This document shows positions 7,049 to 13,811 of a stretch of DNA of 31,829 bases, piece after piece (the stretch's first letter is position 1; each line of letters begins with the position of its first letter). The stretch is taken from the NCBI GenBank assembly GCA_900538765.1, contig UQAB01000020.1:1-31829 (forward strand). The letters run 5' to 3'. Source of the stretch: an uncultured Azospirillum sp. GTDB taxonomy: Bacteria; Pseudomonadota; Alphaproteobacteria; RF32; CAG-239. The notes beneath the pieces are model-generated. The model ran no database searches, had not been told where the DNA came from, and was given only the letters and a program-made list of their open reading frames with translations. Both the position numbers and the translations under genes were made by a program.

Positions 7049-8128
7049 ATGCGGTCTTTTTTCGACAAATATCCGGTTGCGGACAAGGTTATTGCAGCGG
7101 GTGTGTCCGGTGGGGCAGACTCGCTGGCTTTGGTTCTGCGCCTGAAAGAATGGGGCGATGCCAACGGTAAGAAGATTGTAGCACTGACGGTTGACCACGG
7201 CCTGCGTTCCGAAGCGGCGGCGGAGGCGGCTTATGTTGCCGAAGTGATGCAGCGTTTTGGAATCGAACATCATATTTTGCGCTGGGAGGGAAAAAAGCCG
7301 GTTCATGGGATTGAAGAAGCGGCGCGGAAAGCGCGTTATGATTTGATTGCCGCCTGGTGCCGGGGAGCCGGCGTGCGGGTTCTGGCAACGGGGCATCATC
7401 GCCGTGACCAGGCCGAAACTTTTTTGCTGCGTCTTATCCGCGGCAGCGGCGTCAGCGGGTTGAGCGGAATTTTGCCGGTGAGCGAGCGTTTGGGGCTGAT
7501 GATTATCCGTCCGCAGCTGTTTGACGCGCCTGATGATTTGAAGGCTTATCTGGAGCAGTGCGGCGTTGCCTGGGTTGAGGATCCGTCAAACCGGAACGAG
7601 GATTTTCTGCGGGTGAAAATCAGAAATTATCTTCCCGTTTTGTCGGCGGAGCTGGGGTTGACGGAAGAGCGTCTGGCGGCGACGGCCGGCATTTTGGAAA
7701 AAACGCGTTCGTTTCTGGACTGCGAAGTAGCGAAGTTTGTTAAAAATCATTGCCGTTTTTGGGAAAAATGCGGTTGTTCGTTTGCCGAAAGCGTGTTTTT
7801 GACGCTTCATGAAGAATTGCAATACCGGGTTTTGACGCAGCTTTTCAGACAAGTCGGGGAAAAGGTTTATGCGCCTGAGGCCGGAGAAGTTTTGCGGGTG
7901 GCCGGATTGGTCCGCAGCGGCAGCTTTAAAGGCTGTACGCTGGGGGGATGTGCGGTTATTTTGCGTTACGGCAGGCTTTGGATTGTCCGGGAGGGCAGAA
8001 AAGCCCGGAAAATCAGTCGCCGGGAGTGGGATGATTATGTGGCGGCTCATCCGCAATACGGGCGTTTGAGGCTGCCTTATAAGCTGAAATGTCTGTTGGT
8101 CGGAGAAGAATGCGGAAATCGGGCTTGA
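7049..8128 (+). CDS. tilS: tRNA(Ile)-lysidine synthase TilS
   Basis: It converts cytidine 34 of the CAU-anticodon tRNA(Ile) to lysidine, using ATP and lysine, which changes both the charging and the reading of that tRNA. The 359-aa protein has the N-type ATP pyrophosphatase P-loop SGGADS at residues 20-25, VDHGLR at about 50 and ATGHHRRDQAETFLLR at about 113-128, all hallmarks of the family. The C-terminal half is shorter than in E. coli (about 430 aa), as is common in alphaproteobacteria. It sits nine bases after cpoB, and its stop codon overlaps a predicted heat-shock -35 box for ftsH. Confidence 0.95.
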   Translation: MRSFFDKYPVADKVIAAGVSGGADSLALVLRLKEWGDANGKKIVALTVDHGLRSEAAAEAAYVAEVMQRFGIEHHILRWEGKKPVHGIEEAARKARYDLIAAWCRGAGVRVLATGHHRRDQAETFLLRLIRGSGVSGLSGILPVSERLGLMIIRPQLFDAPDDLKAYLEQCGVAWVEDPSNRNEDFLRVKIRNYLPVLSAELGLTEERLAATAGILEKTRSFLDCEVAKFVKNHCRFWEKCGCSFAESVFLTLHEELQYRVLTQLFRQVGEKVYAPEAGEVLRVAGLVRSGSFKGCTLGGCAVILRYGRLWIVREGRKARKISRREWDDYVAAHPQYGRLRLPYKLKCLLVGEECGNRA

Positions 8129-8151
8129 GTTTTACGGGGATTGCCCCTATA
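8124..8151 (+). promoter_or_regulatory. Sigma32 (RpoH)-type heat-shock promoter of ftsH
   Basis: CTTGAG (8124-8129), a 14-nt spacer and CCCCTATA (8144-8151) match the sigma32 consensus CTTGAA-N13-17-CCCCATNT well. The -35 overlaps the tilS stop codon. ftsH is a known sigma32 target in E. coli and is heat-inducible in other proteobacteria, so site and gene agree. A short GGGG/CCCC repeat overlaps the -10. Confidence 0.7.
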
Positions 8152-8188
8152 TATAGGAAGAAGTAATTATTTTTTTGAAGGAATCGTC

Positions 8189-10051
8189 ATGCAGCAGTCA
8201 AAGGTGATGTACTGGATAGCCGCAGCGTTGTTGCTGTTTGTGCTGGTTGGTGGAATGGGCGCCGGAAACCCGAAAGGGAACGGCGAAACATTGGCCTTTT
8301 CCGATTTTATGAATATGGCGGAAACGCAAAAGGTAAGCGAGGTTTTGATTGAGGGCGCCGATATTACCGGGACGCTGACGGACGGTAAAAAATTCTATAC
8401 CTATTCGCCTTATGATCCGTCAATGGTCGAAACGCTGCGCAAAAACGGCGTGAAGGTGGAGGCGCGTCCGGAAGACACTTCTTCTTCGACATTCTGGGGT
8501 GTTGTCGTTTCCTGGTTTCCGATGATTTTGCTTATCGGCGTGTGGATTTATTTTATGCGCCAGGCTAACTCCGGCAACAACAAGGCGATGAGTTTCGGAA
8601 AATCCCGCGCCAGGTTGATTGAAAACAATAAGAAGGTTACTTTTGCCGATGTGGCCGGGTGTGACGAATCCAAACAGGAGTTGGAAGAAGTTATTGACTT
8701 TTTGAAAGACCCGTCAAAATTTCAGCGTTTGGGCGGAAAAATTCCGAAGGGCGTGTTGCTGGTCGGCCCTCCGGGAACAGGTAAAACGCTGCTGGCCAAG
8801 GCGGTTGCCGGCGAAGCTGACGTCCCTTTCTTTTCCATTTCCGGTTCGGATTTTGTGGAGATGTTTGTCGGCGTCGGTGCATCGCGTGTCAGAGATATGT
8901 TTGCTCAGGCCAAGAAAAATTCGCCGTGCATTTTGTTTATTGACGAGATTGATGCCGTCGGCCGCCATCGTGGTGCCGGTTTGGGCGGCGGCAATGATGA
9001 ACGTGAGCAGACATTGAACCAGCTGTTGGTGGAGATGGATGGTTTTGATGCCAATGAAAACGTTATTCTTATTGCGGCAACCAACCGTCCCGACGTTCTT
9101 GATCCGGCTTTGTTGCGTCCGGGGCGTTTTGACCGCCAGGTGACGGTATCCAATCCGGACATTAAAGGACGCGAGGAAATCTTAAAGGTTCATGTTAAAA
9201 AAGTTCCGCTGGCTAAGGATGTCAATTTGTCGGTTATTGCCCGCGGTACGCCCGGCTTTTCCGGTGCAGATTTAGCCAATCTGGTTAATGAAGCCGCGCT
9301 GCTGGCTGCCCGTAAAAACAAGCGCAAAGTTACGTCAAAAGATTTTGACGAGGCAAAAGACAAAGTGCTGATGGGCAATGAGCGCAAATCCATGGCGATG
9401 GATGAAAAGGAAAAAACGCTGACTGCTTATCATGAGGCGGGGCATGCAATTTGCGGTTTGTTTACCGACGGTGCCGACCCGATTCACAAAGCGACGATTA
9501 TTCCGCGTGGGCGGGCTTTGGGCATGGTGCAGTATTTGCCGGAGAAAGACCGTTATTCCTTTACCCGTCAGCAAATGCTGGCCCGGCTGGTTTCGGTTAT
9601 GGGCGGCCGTGCAGCCGAAGAAATTAAGTTCGGCCATGATGAGGTGACGTCGGGCGCGTCTTCCGACATTGCTGCGGCGACGAATCTGGCGCGTTCAATG
9701 GTGACGGAATGGGGAATGAGCGATACGCTCGGCCCGGTTTTGTATGCTGAAAATTCCGGTGAGGTTTTTCTCGGCAAATCAGTGACACAGAACAAGAATA
9801 TGAGCGAGGAAACCGCCCGTCTGGTTGATACTGAAATCAAGCGTCTGGTAACGGAAGGCCATGACAAGGCTGTCACCCTGCTTAAGGAAAAAAGCAAGGA
9901 ATGGGAGCTGTTGGCACAGGCTTTGATGGAATATGAAACCCTGACCGGGGAAGATATTCAGGCTGTTATCAAAGGCGAAAAAATCGACGTGAACAAAGAA
10001 GCGCCGGTGCCGGAAGAAAAACGGACCAAGTCTTCTGTTCCCGAGGTGTAG
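8189..10051 (+). CDS. ftsH: ATP-dependent zinc metalloprotease FtsH
   Basis: Membrane-anchored AAA+ protease that degrades misfolded membrane proteins and regulators such as sigma32 and LpxC. The 620-aa protein has two membrane helices (about 8-24 and 103-123) bracketing a small periplasmic domain, Walker A GPPGTGKT (193-200), Walker B ILFIDE (248-253), the second region of homology ATNRPDVLDP...RPGRFDR (297-316) and the zinc site HEAGH (415-419), with a likely third ligand Asp in TSGASSD. Length is normal. The ATG at 8189 has AAGGA six bases upstream; an in-frame TTG at 8141 lies within the promoter and is rejected. A terminator follows at 10058. Confidence 0.98.
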   Translation: MQQSKVMYWIAAALLLFVLVGGMGAGNPKGNGETLAFSDFMNMAETQKVSEVLIEGADITGTLTDGKKFYTYSPYDPSMVETLRKNGVKVEARPEDTSSSTFWGVVVSWFPMILLIGVWIYFMRQANSGNNKAMSFGKSRARLIENNKKVTFADVAGCDESKQELEEVIDFLKDPSKFQRLGGKIPKGVLLVGPPGTGKTLLAKAVAGEADVPFFSISGSDFVEMFVGVGASRVRDMFAQAKKNSPCILFIDEIDAVGRHRGAGLGGGNDEREQTLNQLLVEMDGFDANENVILIAATNRPDVLDPALLRPGRFDRQVTVSNPDIKGREEILKVHVKKVPLAKDVNLSVIARGTPGFSGADLANLVNEAALLAARKNKRKVTSKDFDEAKDKVLMGNERKSMAMDEKEKTLTAYHEAGHAICGLFTDGADPIHKATIIPRGRALGMVQYLPEKDRYSFTRQQMLARLVSVMGGRAAEEIKFGHDEVTSGASSDIAAATNLARSMVTEWGMSDTLGPVLYAENSGEVFLGKSVTQNKNMSEETARLVDTEIKRLVTEGHDKAVTLLKEKSKEWELLAQALMEYETLTGEDIQAVIKGEKIDVNKEAPVPEEKRTKSSVPEV

Positions 10052-10057
10052 AAAATG

Positions 10058-10088
10058 AAAAAGCAGTTCTTAAACGAACTGCTTTTTT
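10058..10088. terminator. Bidirectional terminator between ftsH and the convergent 10106 gene
   Basis: AAAAAGCAGTTC (10058-10069), loop TTAAAC, GAACTGCTTTTTT (10076-10088). The A run on one side and T run on the other let it serve both converging genes. Confidence 0.9.
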
Positions 10089-10105
10089 GATGTAAGGATG
10101 AAAAA

Positions 10106-10894
10106 TTAAAAAGCCAGCACCGGGCGAACATTGAAGTTGAGGCTCTTACCGTAGTTATGCAGGTAGTCATAAGCGTAGCACCAATACCACACGTAGTAGC
10201 TATTTCCCTCGGACGACGACCAGTTCCAGTGATCGTCGTTTGATTTTGTTGGTAACGATTCGCCGCCGGCTTTTGACAAGCCGGAATTTATTGCGGAATA
10301 GTTGTTGATCATTGAACGAGCGACTCCCCCTGCAGGCAAACACCATTTTCCTTTAGTCGCAGGGACAGAACTTGGCGCATAATTCACAGCAGCCCATGCC
10401 GCCGGATATTTGTTTGCACTACCAAACTTGATAATTTTCTGTGTATTTCCGCAACTGTCAAAATCCTGTTCTGCGGCTGAAGAACTGCTATAATTCGGTA
10501 AGTCCGGAATATCTGTACCATAACCACCCCATTCCATACTTCCCAAATCTTTCAAGGCCAGAGCCTGACCGCAATTATCGCTGCCGATATAGACAACAAC
10601 CCCAATCGGCGTCTTACCGCTGACCTTATCTGTTGTGCAAGTTCCGTCACTGTTCAATATCTGCCCGATAGTGCAGTTTTTGGCATAGCCGGTACATTCA
10701 CCGAGAACTGTTTTTTCTTCTTCGGGTGCAGGGCAATACCAGCCGTTGCCAAAAGGACACTTCAAGCAGCCGCCTTTGTTGGTCGTTTCTTTATAACCAA
10801 GTTCGGCACAGCTTTGAGCCGGCGAACATTGCGCATAAGTTATACTTGGAATTAGGAACAAACTTGTTCCTATCAGTAAAAATTTAAGTTTCAT
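10106..10894 (-). CDS. Secreted cysteine-rich protein with Lcl/DUF1566-like C-terminal domain
   Basis: The 262-aa product has a Sec signal peptide (MKLKF...ITYA, about 1-21), a Cys-rich N-terminal part of about 80 residues, then a domain resembling Lcl/DUF1566 or the fibrobacter succinogenes major domain: KWCLPAGG, NWSSSE, and a closing NVRPVLAF. The last 40 codons before RPVLAF are rich in TAC, TGG, AAC and AGC, as in variable regions of diversity-generating retroelements, but no reverse transcriptase is in the window. An exported, surface or ligand-binding protein is likely. TTG 10900, ATG 10897 and ATG 10894 are all in frame; 10894 is best spaced (7 nt) from AAGGAG. It lies antisense between ftsH and glmM and has a structured leader. 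Confidence 0.8.
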   Translation of the reverse strand: MKLKFLLIGTSLFLIPSITYAQCSPAQSCAELGYKETTNKGGCLKCPFGNGWYCPAPEEEKTVLGECTGYAKNCTIGQILNSDGTCTTDKVSGKTPIGVVVYIGSDNCGQALALKDLGSMEWGGYGTDIPDLPNYSSSSAAEQDFDSCGNTQKIIKFGSANKYPAAWAAVNYAPSSVPATKGKWCLPAGGVARSMINNYSAINSGLSKAGGESLPTKSNDDHWNWSSSEGNSYYVWYWCYAYDYLHNYGKSLNFNVRPVLAF

Positions 10895-11079
10895 CATCAA
10901 GCTCCTTTGTTTTGGTTAAAACAAACTCCCCTGTGTTAACAAAACAAAGGAGAGTGGAGCCGAAAAACTGTCTCAATACAGTTGCTCTTATTCAATGTAT
11001 TCAGAGTCACTCCACTCCAAGAGTGGATGCTTTCATTGAGAGGTGTTTTCGACACCACAGACAGAACGCCTGTCTGCAC
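10895..11079 (-). promoter_or_regulatory. Structured 5' leader RNA, copy 1 (candidate new cis-regulatory RNA)
   Basis: The minus-strand leader of the 10106 gene holds, in order: hairpin P1 CAGACAG-GCGTT-CTGTCTG (11076-11058); P2 GGTGT/ACACC (11056-11042); strand CTCAAT (11040-11035); P3 TCCACTC-TTG-GAGTGGA (11027-11011); conserved ATTGAATAAG (10996-10987); P5 ACTGT-ATTGAG-ACAGT (10982-10967), whose loop can pair with CTCAAT as a pseudoknot; and a 12-bp stem CTCCTTTGTTTT (10952-10941) with AAAACAAAGGAG (10913-10902) that buries the Shine-Dalgarno. The same architecture with compensatory changes occurs at 19387-19566. It fills most of the 355-bp gap between the gene and glmM; the rest of that gap is the promoter and the glmM upstream region. 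I do not recognise it as a known riboswitch class. Confidence 0.75.
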
Positions 11080-11084
11080 TTTTT

Positions 11085-11113
11085 AGTGTAACGAAGAGGT
11101 CTGAAAATGTAAA
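11085..11113 (-). promoter_or_regulatory. Promoter of leader copy 1
   Basis: On the minus strand, -35 TTTACA (11113-11108), 17-nt spacer, -10 TACACT (11090-11085), start near 11079. Copy 2 has the same boxes and spacing (TTTACA-17-TACAGT) at 19601-19573, with spacer sequences that differ, so the conservation is specific to the boxes. Confidence 0.75.
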
Positions 11114-11249
11114 GAGGATTTTTTTGAAGTGGAGGGCAGTATGAAATATTGTGACACAAGGTTTGAGTGGACAGGCGGAGTTTGGGGTTGCGTTTTGCAG
11201 GTTTTTGTTTACAATCAACACATAGGTTTAATTTCTGGAGATTTGAAAT

Positions 11250-12602
11250 ATGGGAAACAAACTTTTTGGGACAGACGGTGTACGCGGCGTGGCCAACCAA
11301 TATCCGATGACGATTAAATTTGCCATGAATTTGGCTCAGGCTTGCGCGGTTTTAGTTTGCAAGGACAAAAAGAAAGTGGCTATTGCCAAAGATACCCGTA
11401 TCTCCGGAGATATGCTGGAGGCAGCGTTGACTGCCGGTTTTACGGCTCAGGGCGTTGACGTTTTGAAGCTCGGCATTTTGCCGACGCCGGCATTGACAAC
11501 GGTGACCGACAGTTTGGGTGTGGACATGGCCGTGATGATTACGGCGTCGCATAACCCTTTTCACGATAACGGCATTAAATTAATTGATGCCAAGGGAAAC
11601 AAATTTTCAGACAAAGTGACGGCAGAAGTTGAAGATTTGATTATGAAAGGCGAATTTTCCGGTAATCCTGACACTATCGGCCGGGTTTTGCAAAATGACG
11701 AGGCGTTGGACTGTTATCTGGCACTGGTCAAGTCAATTTGCAATGGTGCGGAACAGCCGCTTAAAGGTCTGAAAATGGTTGTTGACTGTGCGAACGGCGC
11801 TTTTTCAAAAATTATGCCGCAGCTGTTTATGAGTCTTGGTGCCGGGGTTATTTCACTGGCGCATGAGCCGAACGGGTATAACATTAATAAAGACTGCGGT
11901 TCGCAGCATGTGGAAAAGATGCTGGAAACCGTCAGGGGGGCACATGCGCATATCGGCATTGCCTGTGACGGTGACGGTGACCGTATTATTGTTTGCGATG
12001 AAAACGGCAGTAAAATTCCCAGCGAGCAGCTGATAGCCTTTTTGGCGCGTTATATGAAAGAAAACGGCATGCTTAAGGGGCGGCCGGTTGTTTCCACCAT
12101 CCTTTCTAACACCGGGCTGGACAGTTTTGTGGCCGGTTTGGGCGTGGATTATTATGCGACCAAGGTCGGCGAGCGCTATATCATTGAAAAAATGCAGGAA
12201 ACCGGCGGCGCGGTCGGCGGTGAGGAATCTGGGCATATTGTTCTCGGCGATTACTCCAAGACCGGGGACGCATTGGTTGTTGGGCTGTTTTTGTGTTTGG
12301 GTCTGGTTAAAAGCGGCAAGAAGATGAGTGCGTTATTCCCGGTTTTTGCATTTGACCCGTTTGTTTTTGAAAATATTCGTTTCAGCAATAATGAAGCTGT
12401 TCGGGAGGTTGTGGCCGATGAACAGGTTAAGACTGTGGTCGAAAAAGCGAAAAAGGCAATTGAAGGGCAGGGACGGGTTGTTTTCAGACCGTCGGGAACA
12501 GAGCCTTTGGTCAGAATTTGGGTCGGCGGCAAGAATGAGGCTCAAGTTCAAGCGCTGAGCGCAGAAATCATTAACACGGTTTTGAGTGTCAAGAAACAGT
12601 AG
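11250..12602 (+). CDS. glmM: Phosphoglucosamine mutase GlmM
   Basis: Interconverts glucosamine-6-phosphate and glucosamine-1-phosphate for UDP-GlcNAc, feeding peptidoglycan and lipid A synthesis in the cytosol. The 450-aa protein has the N-terminal GTDGVRG (7-13), the phosphoserine loop TASHNP with catalytic Ser at 100, the metal loop DGDGDR (about 239) and the phosphate-binding RPSGTEP near the C-terminus (about 418). Length is typical. The ATG has GGAG nine bases upstream. In alphaproteobacteria glmM commonly follows ftsH directly; here an antisense gene with its leader lies between them, so glmM needs its own promoter, which I cannot place with confidence in 11130-11249. Confidence 0.97.
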   Translation: MGNKLFGTDGVRGVANQYPMTIKFAMNLAQACAVLVCKDKKKVAIAKDTRISGDMLEAALTAGFTAQGVDVLKLGILPTPALTTVTDSLGVDMAVMITASHNPFHDNGIKLIDAKGNKFSDKVTAEVEDLIMKGEFSGNPDTIGRVLQNDEALDCYLALVKSICNGAEQPLKGLKMVVDCANGAFSKIMPQLFMSLGAGVISLAHEPNGYNINKDCGSQHVEKMLETVRGAHAHIGIACDGDGDRIIVCDENGSKIPSEQLIAFLARYMKENGMLKGRPVVSTILSNTGLDSFVAGLGVDYYATKVGERYIIEKMQETGGAVGGEESGHIVLGDYSKTGDALVVGLFLCLGLVKSGKKMSALFPVFAFDPFVFENIRFSNNEAVREVVADEQVKTVVEKAKKAIEGQGRVVFRPSGTEPLVRIWVGGKNEAQVQALSAEIINTVLSVKKQ

Positions 12603-12631
12603 TCAGGGTTTAATATATTGTTAATTTTTTG

Positions 12632-12659
12632 TTTACTTTGATACGATATGCTGTATCTT
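12632..12659 (+). promoter_or_regulatory. Possible promoter of the 12694 gene
   Basis: TTTACT (12632-12637), 16-nt spacer, TATCTT (12654-12659). Moderate match to sigma70 consensus. Confidence 0.4.
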
Positions 12660-12693
12660 GTGAAAAATACTGACAATATTTAAGGAGTTCGGT

Positions 12694-12906
12694 ATGAATA
12701 ACATTCTCAAAGAAAATTATGACTGGTCCAAATATAAGGCTTCTCCGGCAGTGCGGCGCGGAGATATGTCGATGATTGCAGCGACGGTGATTAAGAGCGG
12801 CAATCTGGTGTCAACGCCAAACCGTCAGCGTTTTGTCTGGCCGAGAGGGCTGGAAGAAAGCGGCAGCCGGGTTTTGACCCGCCGGGTTTGGGGACGCGAA
12901 AAATAG
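12694..12906 (+). CDS. Hypothetical small basic protein, 70 aa
   Basis: Unknown function. The protein is basic and polar, with NLVSTPNRQRFVWPRG in its middle and LTRRVWGREK at the end, no signal peptide and no membrane helix. AAGGAG lies eight bases before the ATG and a possible promoter lies at 12632, which supports translation. The stop codon falls exactly at the edge of the 131-bp palindrome (12906-13036), so that element may have changed or supplied the original 3' end. A small nucleic-acid-binding or ribosome-associated role would suit the composition but is only a guess. Confidence 0.6.
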   Translation: MNNILKENYDWSKYKASPAVRRGDMSMIAATVIKSGNLVSTPNRQRFVWPRGLEESGSRVLTRRVWGREK

Positions 12907-13036
12907 TAAAAGTTCGTATAGCACGTTATCTAGAGCGATTTTCCCCCGGTCAGAGAAATGCTCATTTACTACTATGTAAACTCCGCTTTTTCTGCCGTTA
13001 AAATCACTCTATCTAACGCATTCTCCAAACTTTTAC
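12906..13036. repeat. 131-bp imperfect palindrome (MITE- or REP-like intergenic repeat)
   Basis: The left arm, 12906-12969, and the right arm, 12976-13036, are inverted copies over almost their whole length. Matching blocks include GTAAAAGTT at the outer ends, CGTTA..TAGAG.GATTTT in the middle and a CGG..CAGA.AAA block near the centre, around the loop TACTAT. It could fold into one long hairpin. No target-site duplication or transposase is seen. It has no T run and is not a simple terminator. It occupies most of the space between the 12694 and 13092 genes. Confidence 0.75.
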
Positions 13037-13091
13037 AGCGGCTAAGGGGAAAGTTTTGAGTGTGTTATCGGTTTACTGTTGAAAGGTTCTG

Positions 13092-13409
13092 ATGTTCAGA
13101 GGTTTGGCAGCGTTGTTCAAAAGCGGGTTAATTCTTAATCCTATGGTTTTGTCGGGGATTGCTTTTGGTATTTTTATGGCCGCAGCGGTGGATATGGCCA
13201 AGGTGTTTGCTTTGTATAAAGACTGGCATTTTTATCTGTTGGCGGCAGTGTGGGCGGTTTTATACAATTTCGGATTTCAGAAGCGTTATCATGACGGCGG
13301 CGAGGGGCTGGATTATTTGACTATGCTGCAAAATGCACTGGGCTCCGCCGCGATGTTTTTGATTTCAGTTTTTTGCGCTGCGTCTTTTGTTTTCTTTATC
13401 TTTTTTTGA
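13092..13409 (+). CDS. Small integral membrane protein, 105 aa
   Basis: Unknown function. Three hydrophobic helices are visible at about 17-36 (MVLSGIAFGIFMAAAVDM), 45-60 and 79-105, with the loop QKRYHDGGEGLDY between the second and third. It ends in an almost purely hydrophobic FVFFIFF. AAAGG five bases upstream supports the ATG. The following gene has the same size and helix layout and similar landmarks (FYLL...VFAV..NY), so the two look like diverged tandem duplicates that may form one membrane complex. Confidence 0.65.
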   Translation: MFRGLAALFKSGLILNPMVLSGIAFGIFMAAAVDMAKVFALYKDWHFYLLAAVWAVLYNFGFQKRYHDGGEGLDYLTMLQNALGSAAMFLISVFCAASFVFFIFF

Positions 13410-13440
13410 TGAAAGAAGAAGTTTTATTGGAAAGAAATAA

Positions 13441-13773
13441 ATGGATTTTTTGGTTAATTTTGTTTTTCATCCTTTATTCCATTTTTTTGCTGTAAGTGCC
13501 GGTCGTAAACCTGTTTACTATCTGATGTTTTTTTGTGGTATTTGCTTGGGAATATTATTAGGGAAATATCTTGAAAAAGAAAATTTTTATTTGTTGTTGA
13601 AAAGTATGAGGTTTTATGTATTTGCTACCGTGTTTGCTGTTGGGGGAAATTATTTTTGGGGAAAACATGACCGAACGCAAGAATATTGGATATGCAATTT
13701 TATATGGGATGTTTGGATATCATTTGTTTTTTTTGTGGTATCAGTGGGGGGAACAGCATATTATATCATATGA
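13441..13773 (+). CDS. Small integral membrane protein, 110 aa; likely paralog of the 13092 gene
   Basis: Unknown function. Hydrophobic helices at about 24-44 (PVYYLMFFCGICLGILLG), 56-70 and 88-110, with a charged loop GKHDRTQEYW between the second and third. The arrangement matches the protein at 13092, with NFYLLLKSMRFYVFATVFAVGGNY aligning by eye to WHFYLLAAVWAVLYNF. GGAAAG about six bases upstream supports the start, and the genes are 31 bases apart, so they are probably co-transcribed up to the terminator at 13781. Confidence 0.65.
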   Translation: MDFLVNFVFHPLFHFFAVSAGRKPVYYLMFFCGICLGILLGKYLEKENFYLLLKSMRFYVFATVFAVGGNYFWGKHDRTQEYWICNFIWDVWISFVFFVVSVGGTAYYII

Positions 13774-13780
13774 AAAAATA

Positions 13781-13811
13781 AAAAAGCGGGAGGTTGAGGC
13801 TTCCGCTTTTT
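13781..13811. terminator. Bidirectional terminator between convergent small genes
   Basis: A 12-bp stem AAAAAGCGGGAG/CTTCCGCTTTTT with one wobble and a 7-nt loop. It overlaps the stop codon of the reverse-strand gene at 13810-13983 by two bases. Confidence 0.85.

Noticed and set aside
6344..7399. A 351-codon reverse open frame antisense to cpoB and tilS.
   Set aside because: The sequence is rich in Arg, Phe, Asn and Leu with no domain, there is no initiation site, and both forward genes are certain.
10895..11079. Leader interpreted as part of a reverse-transcriptase (retron or DGR) non-coding RNA.
   Set aside because: No reverse transcriptase is present, the second copy lies before an XRE gene, and the SD-burying end points to cis regulation.
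12906..13036. Reading the long palindrome as a CRISPR repeat or a tRNA-like structure.
   Set aside because: There is a single inverted pair with no spacer array, and no acceptor, anticodon or T-loop landmarks.
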